A DNA stretch of 34,435 nt from Helicobacter labacensis (GCF_003660285.1 NZ_QXQQ01000017.1:1-34435); one strand, 5' to 3'; counted from the first letter of the stretch, positions 26,799 to 34,268 are shown. Translations and numbers: made by a program. Notes: generated by a model from the letters alone, not told the origin.

Positions 26799-27860
26799 GT
26801 GCTCTCTACTAAACTAAAAGAAGTTGTGGCGCGCTATGATGCGCTCGCTCACTCTCTTGCCCAGCCTGAAATCTTAGGGGATGTCAAACGCCTAAGAGAA
26901 CTGAGCAAAGAACAAGCCAGCTTAGAGGAGCTTGCTGTGCAGGCAAAAGAGTATCTAGGCGTGCTAGACTCCATTCAAGAAAACAAGGCATTACTAGAGG
27001 ATAAAGAGCTAGGCGAATTAGCCAAAGAGGAGCTTAAAATCCTAGAGGAGCAAAGCAAAGCCCTAGAAGAGCGCATTAAAATTTTGCTCATCCCCAAAGA
27101 CCCTAATGACAATAAAAATATTTATTTGGAATTGCGCGCGGGCACAGGGGGCGATGAGGCGGGGATTTTTGTGGGCGATCTCTTTAAAGCCTATTGCCGT
27201 TATGCGGATTTAAAGCGTTGGAAGGTGGAAATTGTCAGCTCCAGTGAAAATAGCGTGGGGGGGTATAAAGAAATGATCGCGCTCATCAAGGGGCAGGGGG
27301 TGTATTCGCGCCTGAAATTTGAAGCGGGCACGCACCGCGTGCAACGCGTGCCAGAGACCGAATCGCAGGGGCGTATCCACACCTCAGCCATCACTGTGGC
27401 GATCATGCCTGAAGCGGACGATGTGGAGATCAATATTAACCCGAGCGATTTGCGCATTGAGGTTTTTAGAGCGGGCGGGCATGGGGGGCAATGTGTGAAT
27501 ACTACTGATTCAGCTGTAAGAATTACACATGTGCCTAGTGGAATCAGCGTTTCTATGCAGGATGAAAAATCCCAACATAAAAACAAGGACAAAGCCCTAA
27601 AGATTTTAAAAGCCCGTTTGTATGAAAAGCAGATTGAGGAGCAACAACAAGCCCACTCGCAGGAGCGCAAAATGCAGGTGGGCAGTGGGGATCGCAGTGA
27701 GCGCATCCGCACCTATAATTACCCACAAAACCGCTTGAGCGATCACCGCATTAATCTAACTCTTTATAGCCTAGAGGAGATCATGCTCTCAGGCAACCTA
27801 GACCCCGTGATCGAGCCCTTGATCGCGCACGCGCAGGCGGTGGCGAGCGCAGAAGTCTAG
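26799..27860 (+). CDS. prfA: Peptide chain release factor 1
   Basis: A 353-residue class I release factor for UAA and UAG. The peptidyl-tRNA hydrolysis motif GGQ is in [12 protein letters not shown] and the stop-codon recognition region is around [21 protein letters not shown] is the start codon. In Helicobacter pylori prfA also follows rpsT. Confidence 0.96.
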   Translation: MLSTKLKEVVARYDALAHSLAQPEILGDVKRLRELSKEQASLEELAVQAKEYLGVLDSIQENKALLEDKELGELAKEELKILEEQSKALEERIKILLIPKDPNDNKNIYLELRAGTGGDEAGIFVGDLFKAYCRYADLKRWKVEIVSSSENSVGGYKEMIALIKGQGVYSRLKFEAGTHRVQRVPETESQGRIHTSAITVAIMPEADDVEININPSDLRIEVFRAGGHGGQCVNTTDSAVRITHVPSGISVSMQDEKSQHKNKDKALKILKARLYEKQIEEQQQAHSQERKMQVGSGDRSERIRTYNYPQNRLSDHRINLTLYSLEEIMLSGNLDPVIEPLIAHAQAVASAEV

Positions 27861-27885
27861 AGCACATTAGTTTTAAGGAAGACAA

Positions 27886-28899
27886 ATGCCAAAAAAAACC
27901 CTATTATTTAGCCCGTGGAAAATTAAGGATTTAGAGATCAAAAACCGCGTGGTGATGGCACCTATGGATCAATACAGCGCGCAAAATGGTTATGTTAATG
28001 ACTGGCACACCCACCACTACATCGCTCGTGCGATCGGGCAGGTAGGCTTGATCATCTTTGAAGTAGCAGCGGTGAGTGCTAATGGGCGCATTGATCCGGG
28101 GGATCTGGGTATTTATGAACAAGAGCATGTAGAGGGCTTGGCACAAATTGTGCAAGAGTGCCATAAACACGGCTCTAAGGTAGCACTGCAAATTGGACAT
28201 GCAGGCAGAAAGGGGGTGTTAAAAGACACCCCACTTTTAGCCCCCTGCGCCCTGCGCTTTAGTGAACAATACGCCATGCCTAAAGAAATGGATACACAAG
28301 ACATTAAGCAGGTCATTTTAGGGTTTAAACAAGCAGGATTGAGGGCAAAGCAAGCCGGCTTTGATGCAATCGAAATCCACGCCGCACATGGGTATTTGCT
28401 CAGTAGCTTTTTATCCCCCTTAAGCAACCAAAGAAGCGATGTTTATGGCAAAAATCGGGCATTGCTCTTACAAGAAATCTTGCAAACCCTAAGAGAAGCC
28501 ATAGATTTACCTCTTTTGGTGCGTATCTCGGCTACAGACTACCACAAAGAGGGCAACACTCCCCAAACTATAGCCCAACTCTTAGAGCCCTTAAGCTCTC
28601 TTTATGATGCTTTGGATGTGAGTAGTGGGGGCGTGCTAGAAGCTCCCATTAAGACTTATCCGGGTTATCAAATCCCTTATGCGGACTATCTCAAAGAAGC
28701 GTTAGGCAAGCCCACCATCGGGGGTGGGTTGCTTGAAGAACCCAAAATGGCACAAAAGCTCATCGCTAGCCAAGTGGTGGATGCAATCTATTTAGCGCGC
28801 GCTCTGCTCAAAAACCCCTTTTGGTGTTTTAACGCCGCTCTGAGTTTAGGGCAAGAGATTGATATTCCTAAGCCCTATGCTAGAATGGTGCATTTGTAA
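27886..28899 (+). CDS. NADH:flavin oxidoreductase, Old Yellow Enzyme family (YqjM/NamA-like)
   Basis: A 337-residue FMN TIM barrel. Seen: KIKDLEIKNRVVMAPMDQYSA, LQIGHAGRKG, FDAIEIHAAHGYLLSSFLSP, NQRSDVYG, and the phosphate-binding GGGLLE. The active-site Cys of YqjM (position 26) is replaced by Asp in APMDQYS. It reduces activated alkenes using NAD(P)H; substrate unknown. AAGGAAG precedes the ATG. Confidence 0.88.
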   Translation: MPKKTLLFSPWKIKDLEIKNRVVMAPMDQYSAQNGYVNDWHTHHYIARAIGQVGLIIFEVAAVSANGRIDPGDLGIYEQEHVEGLAQIVQECHKHGSKVALQIGHAGRKGVLKDTPLLAPCALRFSEQYAMPKEMDTQDIKQVILGFKQAGLRAKQAGFDAIEIHAAHGYLLSSFLSPLSNQRSDVYGKNRALLLQEILQTLREAIDLPLLVRISATDYHKEGNTPQTIAQLLEPLSSLYDALDVSSGGVLEAPIKTYPGYQIPYADYLKEALGKPTIGGGLLEEPKMAQKLIASQVVDAIYLARALLKNPFWCFNAALSLGQEIDIPKPYARMVHL

Positions 28900-29113
28900 G
28901 CACTCCCGCTTTATCTCTCGCGCGCTAAAGCCCCCACAAAGCAGGGTGCTTTGTTCCTCTTTGCTCGCAAACATCGCGCTTTTAGGTATTCCTTTTCTTA
29001 ACTATTATCAGCAAAGAGCCTTGAATATCGCCTTGCTTTTTGGATTATTGGAGTATGGGGCGTATGTTTTGGTTAGAGGAATTATTGAGGATGAAAAAGC
29101 TAGGCAGGACTAG
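28877..29113 (+). CDS. Small predicted membrane protein
   Basis: Up to 78 residues from ATG 28877 (inside the reductase gene), or about 54 from GTG 28946. Two hydrophobic segments, LLANIALLGIPFL and IALLFGLLEYGAYVLVRGI, suggest a small inner-membrane protein. Not recognised. Its TAG abuts the ATG of the GTPase gene, so the two probably formed an operon before the insertion. Confidence 0.5.
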   Translation: MLEWCICKHSRFISRALKPPQSRVLCSSLLANIALLGIPFLNYYQQRALNIALLFGLLEYGAYVLVRGIIEDEKARQD

Positions 29114-29177
29114 ATGTCAACAGATGTGGGAGCGCAACTGAGTTGCATAAGGAATAGCTTAGAAAAAGCTACGAGTG
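29114..29177 (+). pseudogene. Dynamin-like GTPase, 5' fragment
   Basis: ATG 29114 opens MSTDVGAQLSCIRNSLEKATS; the frame then ends at TGA 29180 inside inserted DNA. The continuation APKSREVFVGWLKGAG begins at 31583-31586 in the same frame, and both junctions share AGTG. The gene directly follows the small membrane protein. The P-loop domain is in the 3' fragment. Confidence 0.75.
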
Positions 29178-29222
29178 TATGATGAACCTTTCAATTTGAA
29201 TTTTATTAAAGTATATTATATG

Positions 29223-29228
29223 TATAAT
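29223..29228 (+). promoter_or_regulatory. -10 box for hicB and the element's genes
   Basis: TATAAT, preceded directly by TG, about 28 bases before the hicB GTG start. It lies inside the insertion in AT-rich sequence and is the only clear promoter before hicB-hicA-tnpA-tnpB, so all four genes may be co-transcribed. Confidence 0.55.
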
Positions 29229-29256
29229 CATAAGAAATTCATTTAAAGGTTATTTA

Positions 29257-29478
29257 GTGATTCTGAACGCTATCATTGAGAAGGACGAGTTTGGGTATTT
29301 TGCTTTTGTTCCTTCTTTGAAAGGCTGTGTATCGCAAGGGGATAGTTACGAAGAAGCTCTAAAAAATATTAAGGAAGCTATCGAGCTTTATTTAGAGAGC
29401 TTGGACGATGATGAGCGCGCTTGTGTATTAAAGCAAAGTTCTTTAATAGCCCCTATTGAAGCGGCTTTGAATGTCTGA
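29257..29478 (+). CDS. hicB: HicB-family antitoxin
   Basis: A 73-residue HicB fold: LNAIIEKDEFGYFAFVPSLKGC, SQGDSYEEALKNIKEAIELYL. HicB masks the HicA RNase. The C-terminal DNA-binding extension of longer HicB proteins is missing. GTG start with AAAGG seven bases upstream. The gene stands before hicA, the reverse of the classical order but known in other systems, and lies inside the IS607-type insertion. Confidence 0.88.
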   Translation: MILNAIIEKDEFGYFAFVPSLKGCVSQGDSYEEALKNIKEAIELYLESLDDDERACVLKQSSLIAPIEAALNV

Positions 29479-29658
29479 ATTGGACTAACAGCTAAAGAAG
29501 CAGAAAAGTTATTATTGCAAAATGGGTTTATTTTGTTGAGACAGAAAGGTAGTCATAGGATTTATTTAAAAGGCAAGGTTAGACAAGTCTTGCCCTATCA
29601 TTCCGGTAAAATTTTACACCCTAAAATCATAAAAGAAATAATGGAAAACATATCTTAA
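29479..29658 (+). pseudogene. hicA: HicA-family toxin, start codon displaced by a frameshift
   Basis: The frame LTAKEAEKLLLQNGFILLRQ, KGSHRIYLKGK, LPYHSGKILHPKIIKEI is a HicA double-stranded-RNA-binding-like toxin with its catalytic histidine in GSHRI. No ATG/GTG/TTG begins it in frame. The natural start MSEL (ATG 29471, overlapping the hicB stop) is one base out of phase and ends at 29488. The HicA frame instead continues directly from the hicB TGA. Either a one-base loss inactivated it, or it starts at ATT 29479, or TGA readthrough makes a fusion. Its TAA overlaps the tnpA ATG. Confidence 0.75.
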
Positions 29659-30290
29659 TGAAATCTAAAGAAGTTCTCAAACTCCTTAAAATCAGCCGTG
29701 TTACTCTTTGGAAGTATGTTAGAGATGGGAAAATACGAGTCGAACAAGAACCCAATGGTTATTATAAATACTACGATGCGGATGTCTATAAACTTCTAGG
29801 GATTGAGGATGGGCGCTGGAATGTTGTTTATGCCCGCGTTTCTACTGCTAAACAAAAACAGGACTTGCAAAACCAGATTGATAACAGCCTTGCTTACTTG
29901 AATGCTAAGGGCATTAGCGTAAATAAAATCTATTCTGACATTAAGAGCGGGATGACTTTAGATAGAAAAGGCTTTATTGACTTGCTCTATGATGTAATGG
30001 ACTATAAAATCCAAGCAGTCTATGTTTCTTACAAGGATAGACTAGCTAGACTAAGCTATGAATTGGTAGAAAGACTATTTAGTGATTATGGCACTCAGAT
30101 CATCGTCATTAACTCCTGTGAGTCTAAGAGCTTAGAACAAGAACTCTTTGAGGATATTATGCAGACAATCCATTCTTTTTCTATGAAAATGTATTCTAAA
30201 CGAAGGATTGCTAAGAAGCTATTGATAGAAGCTAGAGCTAATCCTAGTCTGATTGAAGCACTTAATGGTGAAAGCGATGCAACTGACTGA
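29658..30290 (+). CDS. tnpA: IS607-type serine recombinase (TnpA), second lineage
   Basis: A 210-residue protein with an N-terminal helix-turn-helix (KEVLKLLKISRVTLWKYVRDGKI) and a serine-recombinase domain; the nucleophile is Ser62 in YARVSTAKQKQDL, followed by SYKDRLARLSYELVERLF. It is clearly diverged from the TnpA at 149-775. The start overlaps the hicA stop (TAATG), so the toxin and the transposase are translationally coupled. It overlaps tnpB by 14 bases. Confidence 0.92.
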   Translation: MKSKEVLKLLKISRVTLWKYVRDGKIRVEQEPNGYYKYYDADVYKLLGIEDGRWNVVYARVSTAKQKQDLQNQIDNSLAYLNAKGISVNKIYSDIKSGMTLDRKGFIDLLYDVMDYKIQAVYVSYKDRLARLSYELVERLFSDYGTQIIVINSCESKSLEQELFEDIMQTIHSFSMKMYSKRRIAKKLLIEARANPSLIEALNGESDATD

Positions 30291-31509
30291 ACGGCATATC
30301 ATCAAGCCTAACCACCCATCGTTTAAACGAATTTGGCGTTTCTGTCACCTATCTAAAAATCTCTACAACTATGCTAATTTTATTCTTAGAGAGCATTACT
30401 TGGCTGGGTTCAAGTTACCGACTGCTTATGATTTGATTAATCGTTTTGTTAAGGAAAACCAAAGAGACTATAGAGCCTTGCCTGCTCAAAGTGCCCAGCA
30501 AACTATTATGCTATTGTGCCAAAACTGGAAGTCTTACTTTAAAGCGATTAAAGCTTACAGAGCTAAACCCTCTAAATTCTTTTCTCGTCCTAAAATCCCT
30601 AAGTTTAAGCCTAGAGGACAAGAGGGCGTAGCTGTGGGGGTTTGCACTAACCAACAAATCTCTTTTACCAAAGGCACTCTTACTAAAATCAAATTCCCAG
30701 AAAGAGCTAATCTCAAACGATTAATCACTAAAGTTGATCGAACTACTTCTAGGATAAAGCAAGTGCGCTTCATCCCTAAGACTACTTGTTTTATCGTGGA
30801 AGTGATCCACGAACAAACTACACAAACGCCACAAGCGCAAGGCGAAGGTTTTCTTGGCATTGATCTAGGGCTTAATAACTTCGTAACTGCAATAGATAAT
30901 CAAACTAGACCTTTTATTATCAAGGGCGGAGGTGTTAAGTCTGTCAATCAGTGGTTTAACAAACTCAAAGCGCATTACCAAGCTAAAGCTAAATTGTCCA
31001 ATAAGCGGTTTTGGACTAAAAGACTAGGTAGGTTAGCCTTGTGGAGGGACTGCAAACTTAATAACTTTATGCACAAGGCTAGTTGTTATCTCATCCAACA
31101 CTGCTTACAGCACCGCATTTCTACTATTGTTGTAGGTAAGAACGATGGCTGGAAACAACAGATAGGACTAGGCAAGAGAAATAATCAAAACTTTGTTTCT
31201 ATCCCTTATCAGTCTTTCTTAGACAAATTAGCCTATAAGTGCGAGCTTGCTGGGATAGATTTGATTCTCACTGAAGAGAATTATACCAGTAAGTGCGACC
31301 ACCTTGCTAATGAGTCTATGCAACATCACGAGCAATATTTAGGCAAACGCGTTAAACGAGGTCTTTTTAAATCTAGCACGGGTAAGTTTTTAAATGCCGA
31401 TGTTAATGGTGCTATTGGCATCTTAAGAAAAGTATTCCCTGATGTAGTGCAAACTCTAAGGGATAGCGGAGTAGTGTTCACTCCTGTAAAAATTTCGTTG
31501 GCGTTCTGA
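30277..31509 (+). CDS. tnpB: TnpB RNA-guided nuclease of the IS607 element
   Basis: About 410 residues. The RuvC-like triad is complete: Asp196 in LGIDLGLNNF, Glu334 in TEENYTSK, Asp375 in NADVNGAIGIL. The zinc ribbon normally between the last two is reduced: TSKCDHLANE has one cysteine and no CxxC, as in a known TnpB subgroup with YLGKRVKRGLF. Start 30277 is chosen for GGTGAAAG upstream; ATG 30265 and TTG 30253 are also in frame. It would cut DNA using an omega RNA from its own 3' end and element right end. Confidence 0.9.
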   Translation: MQLTERHIIKPNHPSFKRIWRFCHLSKNLYNYANFILREHYLAGFKLPTAYDLINRFVKENQRDYRALPAQSAQQTIMLLCQNWKSYFKAIKAYRAKPSKFFSRPKIPKFKPRGQEGVAVGVCTNQQISFTKGTLTKIKFPERANLKRLITKVDRTTSRIKQVRFIPKTTCFIVEVIHEQTTQTPQAQGEGFLGIDLGLNNFVTAIDNQTRPFIIKGGGVKSVNQWFNKLKAHYQAKAKLSNKRFWTKRLGRLALWRDCKLNNFMHKASCYLIQHCLQHRISTIVVGKNDGWKQQIGLGKRNNQNFVSIPYQSFLDKLAYKCELAGIDLILTEENYTSKCDHLANESMQHHEQYLGKRVKRGLFKSSTGKFLNADVNGAIGILRKVFPDVVQTLRDSGVVFTPVKISLAF

Positions 31510-31586
31510 TAGACACGATGAGAAAATTTACGAAAAATAACTTAAATATCCTTAAATGGATTGAATGGTTTTTTGAGCATTTAGTG
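31400..31586 (+). ncRNA. Expected omega-RNA region of the IS607 TnpB
   Basis: By analogy with IS200/IS605 and IS607 elements, the guide RNA of TnpB comes from the tnpB 3' end and the element's right end, and the guide is the flanking sequence beyond it. The noncoding tail 31510-31582 is short and AT-rich. The exact 5' end cannot be seen. With the right end at AGTG, the current guide would begin at about 31587, in the GTPase gene. Confidence 0.35.
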
Positions 31587-31935
31587 CACCTAAGAGCCGT
31601 GAGGTTTTTGTAGGATGGTTAAAGGGTGCAGGTGCAGACTTTGAGACGCATAAAACTAAGAGTTTAGATCAACTAGCACGCTTGGAGCAAAGGGATAACC
31701 CAGAAGTTACCATCGCCCTTTTTGGCGAAACCAATGCCGGTAAATCCACTCTCATTGAGGCCTTGCGCCTTTTTTTCAAAGAGAAAAGCAAAGTTGCCGC
31801 ACAAGAGGCTTTTAAGAAAAACCAAGCCTAGATAACGCCGATGGGGCGATTATCAATGCCACGGAAGACTTTACAAAGAGCACCATGTCTTACCCTTGTC
31901 GCTTTACGCTTACCGGGGGGAACTTTTACACTCTC
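31583..31935 (+). pseudogene. Dynamin-like GTPase, 3' fragment
   Basis: The frame from 31583 reads APKSREVFVGWLKGAGADF and then IALFGETNAGKSTLIEAL, a P-loop (GxxxxGKS). It stops at TAG 31829. From 31831, two bases shifted, DNADGAIINATEDFTKSTMSY continues into a strand that in relatives leads to the DxPG motif; that motif is missing and similarity ends near 31935. So the gene has an insertion, a frameshift and a truncation. Relatives include 50S-ribosome-binding and dynamin-like GTPases. Confidence 0.7.
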
Positions 31936-31948
31936 TTCTTTAATCATG

Positions 31949-31978
31949 TTGACATGTTAGCTAAAAAAAGCTTATATA
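31949..31978 (+). promoter_or_regulatory. Near-consensus sigma70 promoter for a candidate ncRNA
   Basis: TTGACA at 31949-31954 and TATATA at 31973-31978 are separated by 18 bases. A perfect -35 is unusual in this genome, where most promoters show only a -10. The start is expected near 31985, at the beginning of a chain of hairpins with no convincing reading frame. Confidence 0.6.
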
Positions 31979-31984
31979 TCCATA

Positions 31985-32250
31985 GTGGCCTAGTCCACCT
32001 AAGTGTTGTAGAGTGATGGGACCGACCCATCCCGAGAAGGTAGCAAACTGCCTTAGATGCTTAGGGGTATGGGCAGTGGACTTACCCTAGGCTTAGTCCC
32101 ACCGCTGTTGATTTTAGCCGAGAGTGGCTAATGGAGGTAGAGTGGATCGACTTGCTTAGGGGGATACCGACCACGCATGCCAGATGAATCCACCAACCTT
32201 TGCCTTTGCCTTTAAACAAATAGGACGCGTCCGCCGCTAGCGGTTTTGCC
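31985..32250 (+). ncRNA. Candidate structured noncoding RNA 1
   Basis: Consecutive stems can be drawn: GATGGG/CCCATC (32015-32031), AAGGTAG/CTGCCTT with a CAAA loop (32037-32054), CAGT+GGACT / AGTCC+GCTG (32074-32107), TTAGCC/GGCTAA (32114-32131) and an outer GTGGAT/ATCCAC (32142-32193). At 32234-32243 CCGCTAGCGG is followed by TTTT, a weak terminator-like end. A strong promoter lies just upstream. It does not match the RNase P, tmRNA, SRP or 6S signatures that I know. It could be an omega RNA left by a lost TnpB element. Confidence 0.5.
32234..32247 (+). terminator. Palindrome plus T-run ending candidate ncRNA 1
   Basis: CCGCTAGCGG followed by TTTT. A second palindrome GGACGCGTCC lies directly before it (32223-32232). 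The T-run is short, so termination strength is uncertain. Confidence 0.35.
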
Positions 32251-32299
32251 TTTGGCCTTTGTAGCCTTGTGCTATGCGATCTTTGAAAAAACTAATGAG

Positions 32300-32600
32300 C
32301 TAATTTAACTTAAGTGGCTTGTTGTTGTTTTTTTGCTTTAAAAATGTCGCGCACCTCTCTAGCGTTTTTTTTAGAGAACAAAACTACAGGGGTTTTTATG
32401 CCCAATTTTTTTTGCTTAAATTTTACTTAAATAAAAAAAATTCTTGTTTTAAGATTGGGGCGCGCTTTGCTTAAAAAAATGGGCACATAAAAAAAGAAAT
32501 GCAGAATAAAAAAATTTTTTATGTATTTCTTTTAACCACCTTGAATGCGCGCTTAAAAAGAGATATGCCAACATTTTTTAAGCTAGTTTTAAGGCGATTA
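32300..32600. repeat. AT-rich intergenic stretch with large inverted repeats
   Basis: No reading frame is credible here. Two imperfect inverted repeats stand out: CCCAAT...CTTAAA (32401-32420) against TTTTAAG...ATTGGG (32447-32459), and AAAGAAAT (32493-32500) against ATTTCTTT (32525-32532) around a central ATAAAAAAATTTTTTAT. The word CTTAA recurs many times between 32400 and 32780. It may hold promoters, terminators or a protein-binding region; I see no DnaA-box cluster. Confidence 0.5.
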
Positions 32601-32635
32601 AACAAATTTTAAGCGTCCAAAGTTATAATCAAACA

Positions 32636-33215
32636 ATATGTTGTGCTTGCGCGCGCGCGTCTGCGGGCGCACCACACAGTACAACCACATTGAATGGGTC
32701 GACTCAAGCGATCGGCGCGCGCATTATAAAATTTTTCTCAAAGAAAAAAAGGCTTAAGATTTTTTCTTAAGGTTAAAGATGAATTTTCGCCCTAAAGGCG
32801 TGAAAAAGCGCGCATTAGAGCTGATCTGTGATATGAGGAAATGGAGGAACTAGAATGTCCTCTTTGAGGGCGCGTGGGCTTTAAGGTGCAAGTGGGTACA
32901 GTAATCTCGCTCGACTACCGGTGGTAGAAAGAGATGGCTCGCGGTGCCTTAGTCTGCGCTAAAGCGTTGGCTAGTGTGAATTGCGACTATGCCCAGCGAG
33001 GGGGAAATAGGAGATTTCACCTCGCAGAGGCACAAGAGAAAGATGCCATGGATATAGAAAGACATGGCACGGGCATTATAGTATATTTTAGCTTTTCTGT
33101 CTGCTACGCGCTTTTAGTAATTTTGGGGTAGGGTAAAAACGCCCCGTGAAGATGGATAGGTCTCTGCAGGGTTTCGGGGGCGCATGTGTGGCGCACCTAC
33201 TGACCTCTATTTCAA
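32636..33215 (+). ncRNA. Candidate structured noncoding RNA region 2
   Basis: TATAAT at 32624-32629 could start a transcript near 32636. The best structure is a rod: AAGGTGC/GGTGCCTT with wobbles (32883-32950), ATCTC/GAGAT and CTACC/GGTAG (32904-32935), extended outward by GGGCT/AGTCT. Then GCGAGG+GAAAT / ATTTC+CCTCGC (32996-33025), TGCCATG/CATGGCA (33044-33069) and CGCCCCG/CGGGGGCG (33140-33182). Short reading frames here look like chance. The strand and ends are inferred from the -10 box only. Confidence 0.4.
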
Positions 33216-33222
33216 AAAGTGT

Positions 33223-33672
33223 TTAAAAGCTTCTCTTGAAAGCTTCTCTTGGGGCGATTTCTTGCGCATACTTAACATGTTCTTCTCTAGTTTCTTCCAT
33301 ATAAACACCGGCATATAAAGACGGCTTAGCTGCGTAGATGGCTAGACTACAAATGCCCAAAAATACCCTTAGGGCATAAAAGAGGGAAATCCACCGCCCC
33401 CTAGCTTTAGCAAAATTGCCCTGTTTACAAATAGAAGGGAGGTCATTGATTTGTGCAATGAAAACAAACCCTAGAGACAGAAACAAGGACACTTGAAAAT
33501 TGTGGCCAGCACTATCTTTAAAAATATAGGACACTGCTAAGGGCAAGTAACTAAACAACGCCCTGCCTGCAACAAGGGGGAGCATCCAGAGAGCCCTTTC
33601 AAAAATCTTGACAGACCGACGCTCCGTGGCTCTAATCTGCCCTTTTTCTAATTCGCTATCAAAATCATCCAT
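33223..33672 (-). CDS. Small membrane protein paired with an ImmA-like peptidase
   Basis: A 149-residue protein. A charged N-terminus (MDDFDSELEKGQIRATERR) precedes three hydrophobic stretches: LWMLPLVAGRALFSYLPLAVS, VSLFLSLGFVFIAQ and WISLFYALRVFLGICSLAIYA. The ATG overlaps the stop of the upstream peptidase gene (TGATG), so the pair is one operon. I do not recognise the family; a substrate, effector or toxin partner of the peptidase is possible. Confidence 0.65.
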   Translation of the reverse strand: MDDFDSELEKGQIRATERRSVKIFERALWMLPLVAGRALFSYLPLAVSYIFKDSAGHNFQVSLFLSLGFVFIAQINDLPSICKQGNFAKARGRWISLFYALRVFLGICSLAIYAAKPSLYAGVYMEETREEHVKYAQEIAPREAFKRSF

Positions 33673-34127
33673 CAAAGTTCCATGATCGAAACAAAGTTGT
33701 AGCGGTGTGCGGCAAACTCATAAGAGACATTAAAATACCCTTTGAGGTCGGCAATGTCATACCCCCAAAGTATGCACGAAGCGACTTCATCATAGGGCAT
33801 TAACAATTCCGCAGCGAAAGCGTTAGCCTCTTGCTCCTCTATTTTGCGCACGGGGTCTAATTGCTCATAGCTCACAGCGCGGGATCGTACTTGATCTCTT
33901 GAATGCAATACCCAATGTCCAATCTCATGCGCTATTGAAAAGAACTTCCTAGATAGGGGCTTGTCGTCATCTAAAATCAGTATAACCCGCTCCTGAGGAT
34001 CTAAAAGAGCTTCATCTTGGATGGCATCATCTTTTGGGGCGCGCTTTAATTTTAGCCCTAGGTCATGCAAAAGGAGTTTAAAATCGATGGGTCTAGCCTT
34101 TTTGTAAAATGCATCGCTGTTGCGCAA
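33672..34127 (-). CDS. ImmA/IrrE-family metallo-endopeptidase
   Basis: About 151 residues. The zinc-binding motif HEIGHWVLH is present, with the downstream glutamate in EEQEANAFAAELLMP, the ImmA/IrrE hallmark. These enzymes cleave a repressor or antitoxin in phage, ICE or stress-response modules. The start is doubtful: TTG 34127 gives RNSDAF at the N-terminus, but the frame stays open to 34197 without a start codon, and ATNKAKEL there looks like a family N-terminus. The gene may therefore have lost its beginning. Confidence 0.8.
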   Translation of the reverse strand: MRNSDAFYKKARPIDFKLLLHDLGLKLKRAPKDDAIQDEALLDPQERVILILDDDKPLSRKFFSIAHEIGHWVLHSRDQVRSRAVSYEQLDPVRKIEEQEANAFAAELLMPYDEVASCILWGYDIADLKGYFNVSYEFAAHRYNFVSIMEL

Positions 34128-34268
34128 CTCTTTAGCTTTGTTTGTGGCTGTTTCGAAGTCTGGTTTCTCTGATTCGCTCCCATTCGTGCGCTGTTATAGC
34201 GAATTTGTGCGCTTGTATTGTAAACAGAGTCCGCTCCGCATTAGCGGGCGGTTTCCTTGAAGGTGGTT

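Larger units (their letters stand above)
29174..31586 (+). mobile_element. IS607-family element carrying hicB-hicA, inserted in a GTPase gene
   Basis: The segment between two AGTG tetranucleotides (29174-29177 and 31583-31586) contains hicB, hicA, tnpA and tnpB, all on the plus strand. Removing the 2409 bases between equivalent points of the two AGTGs joins ACG-AGT to GCA-CCT and restores the GTPase frame, so these are very likely the true ends. IS607 recombinases cross over within a short shared dinucleotide, which could be any within AGTG. The hicA stop overlaps the tnpA start. Confidence 0.75.

Noticed and set aside
31985-32250. RNase P RNA, tmRNA, 6S RNA or SRP RNA
   Set aside because: The GAGGAAAGTCC block, the tRNA-like ends with TTCGA, a single long rod and the SRP loop are all absent, so none of these names is supported.
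32300-32900. Replication origin
   Set aside because: AT-rich repeats are present, but no DnaA-box cluster and no dnaA, replication initiator or partition gene is nearby.
32934-33131. A 65-codon reading frame in the noncoding stretch
   Set aside because: Its composition is unlike a protein, it has no Shine-Dalgarno sequence and it lies across the hairpins of the second RNA candidate; chance is likelier.
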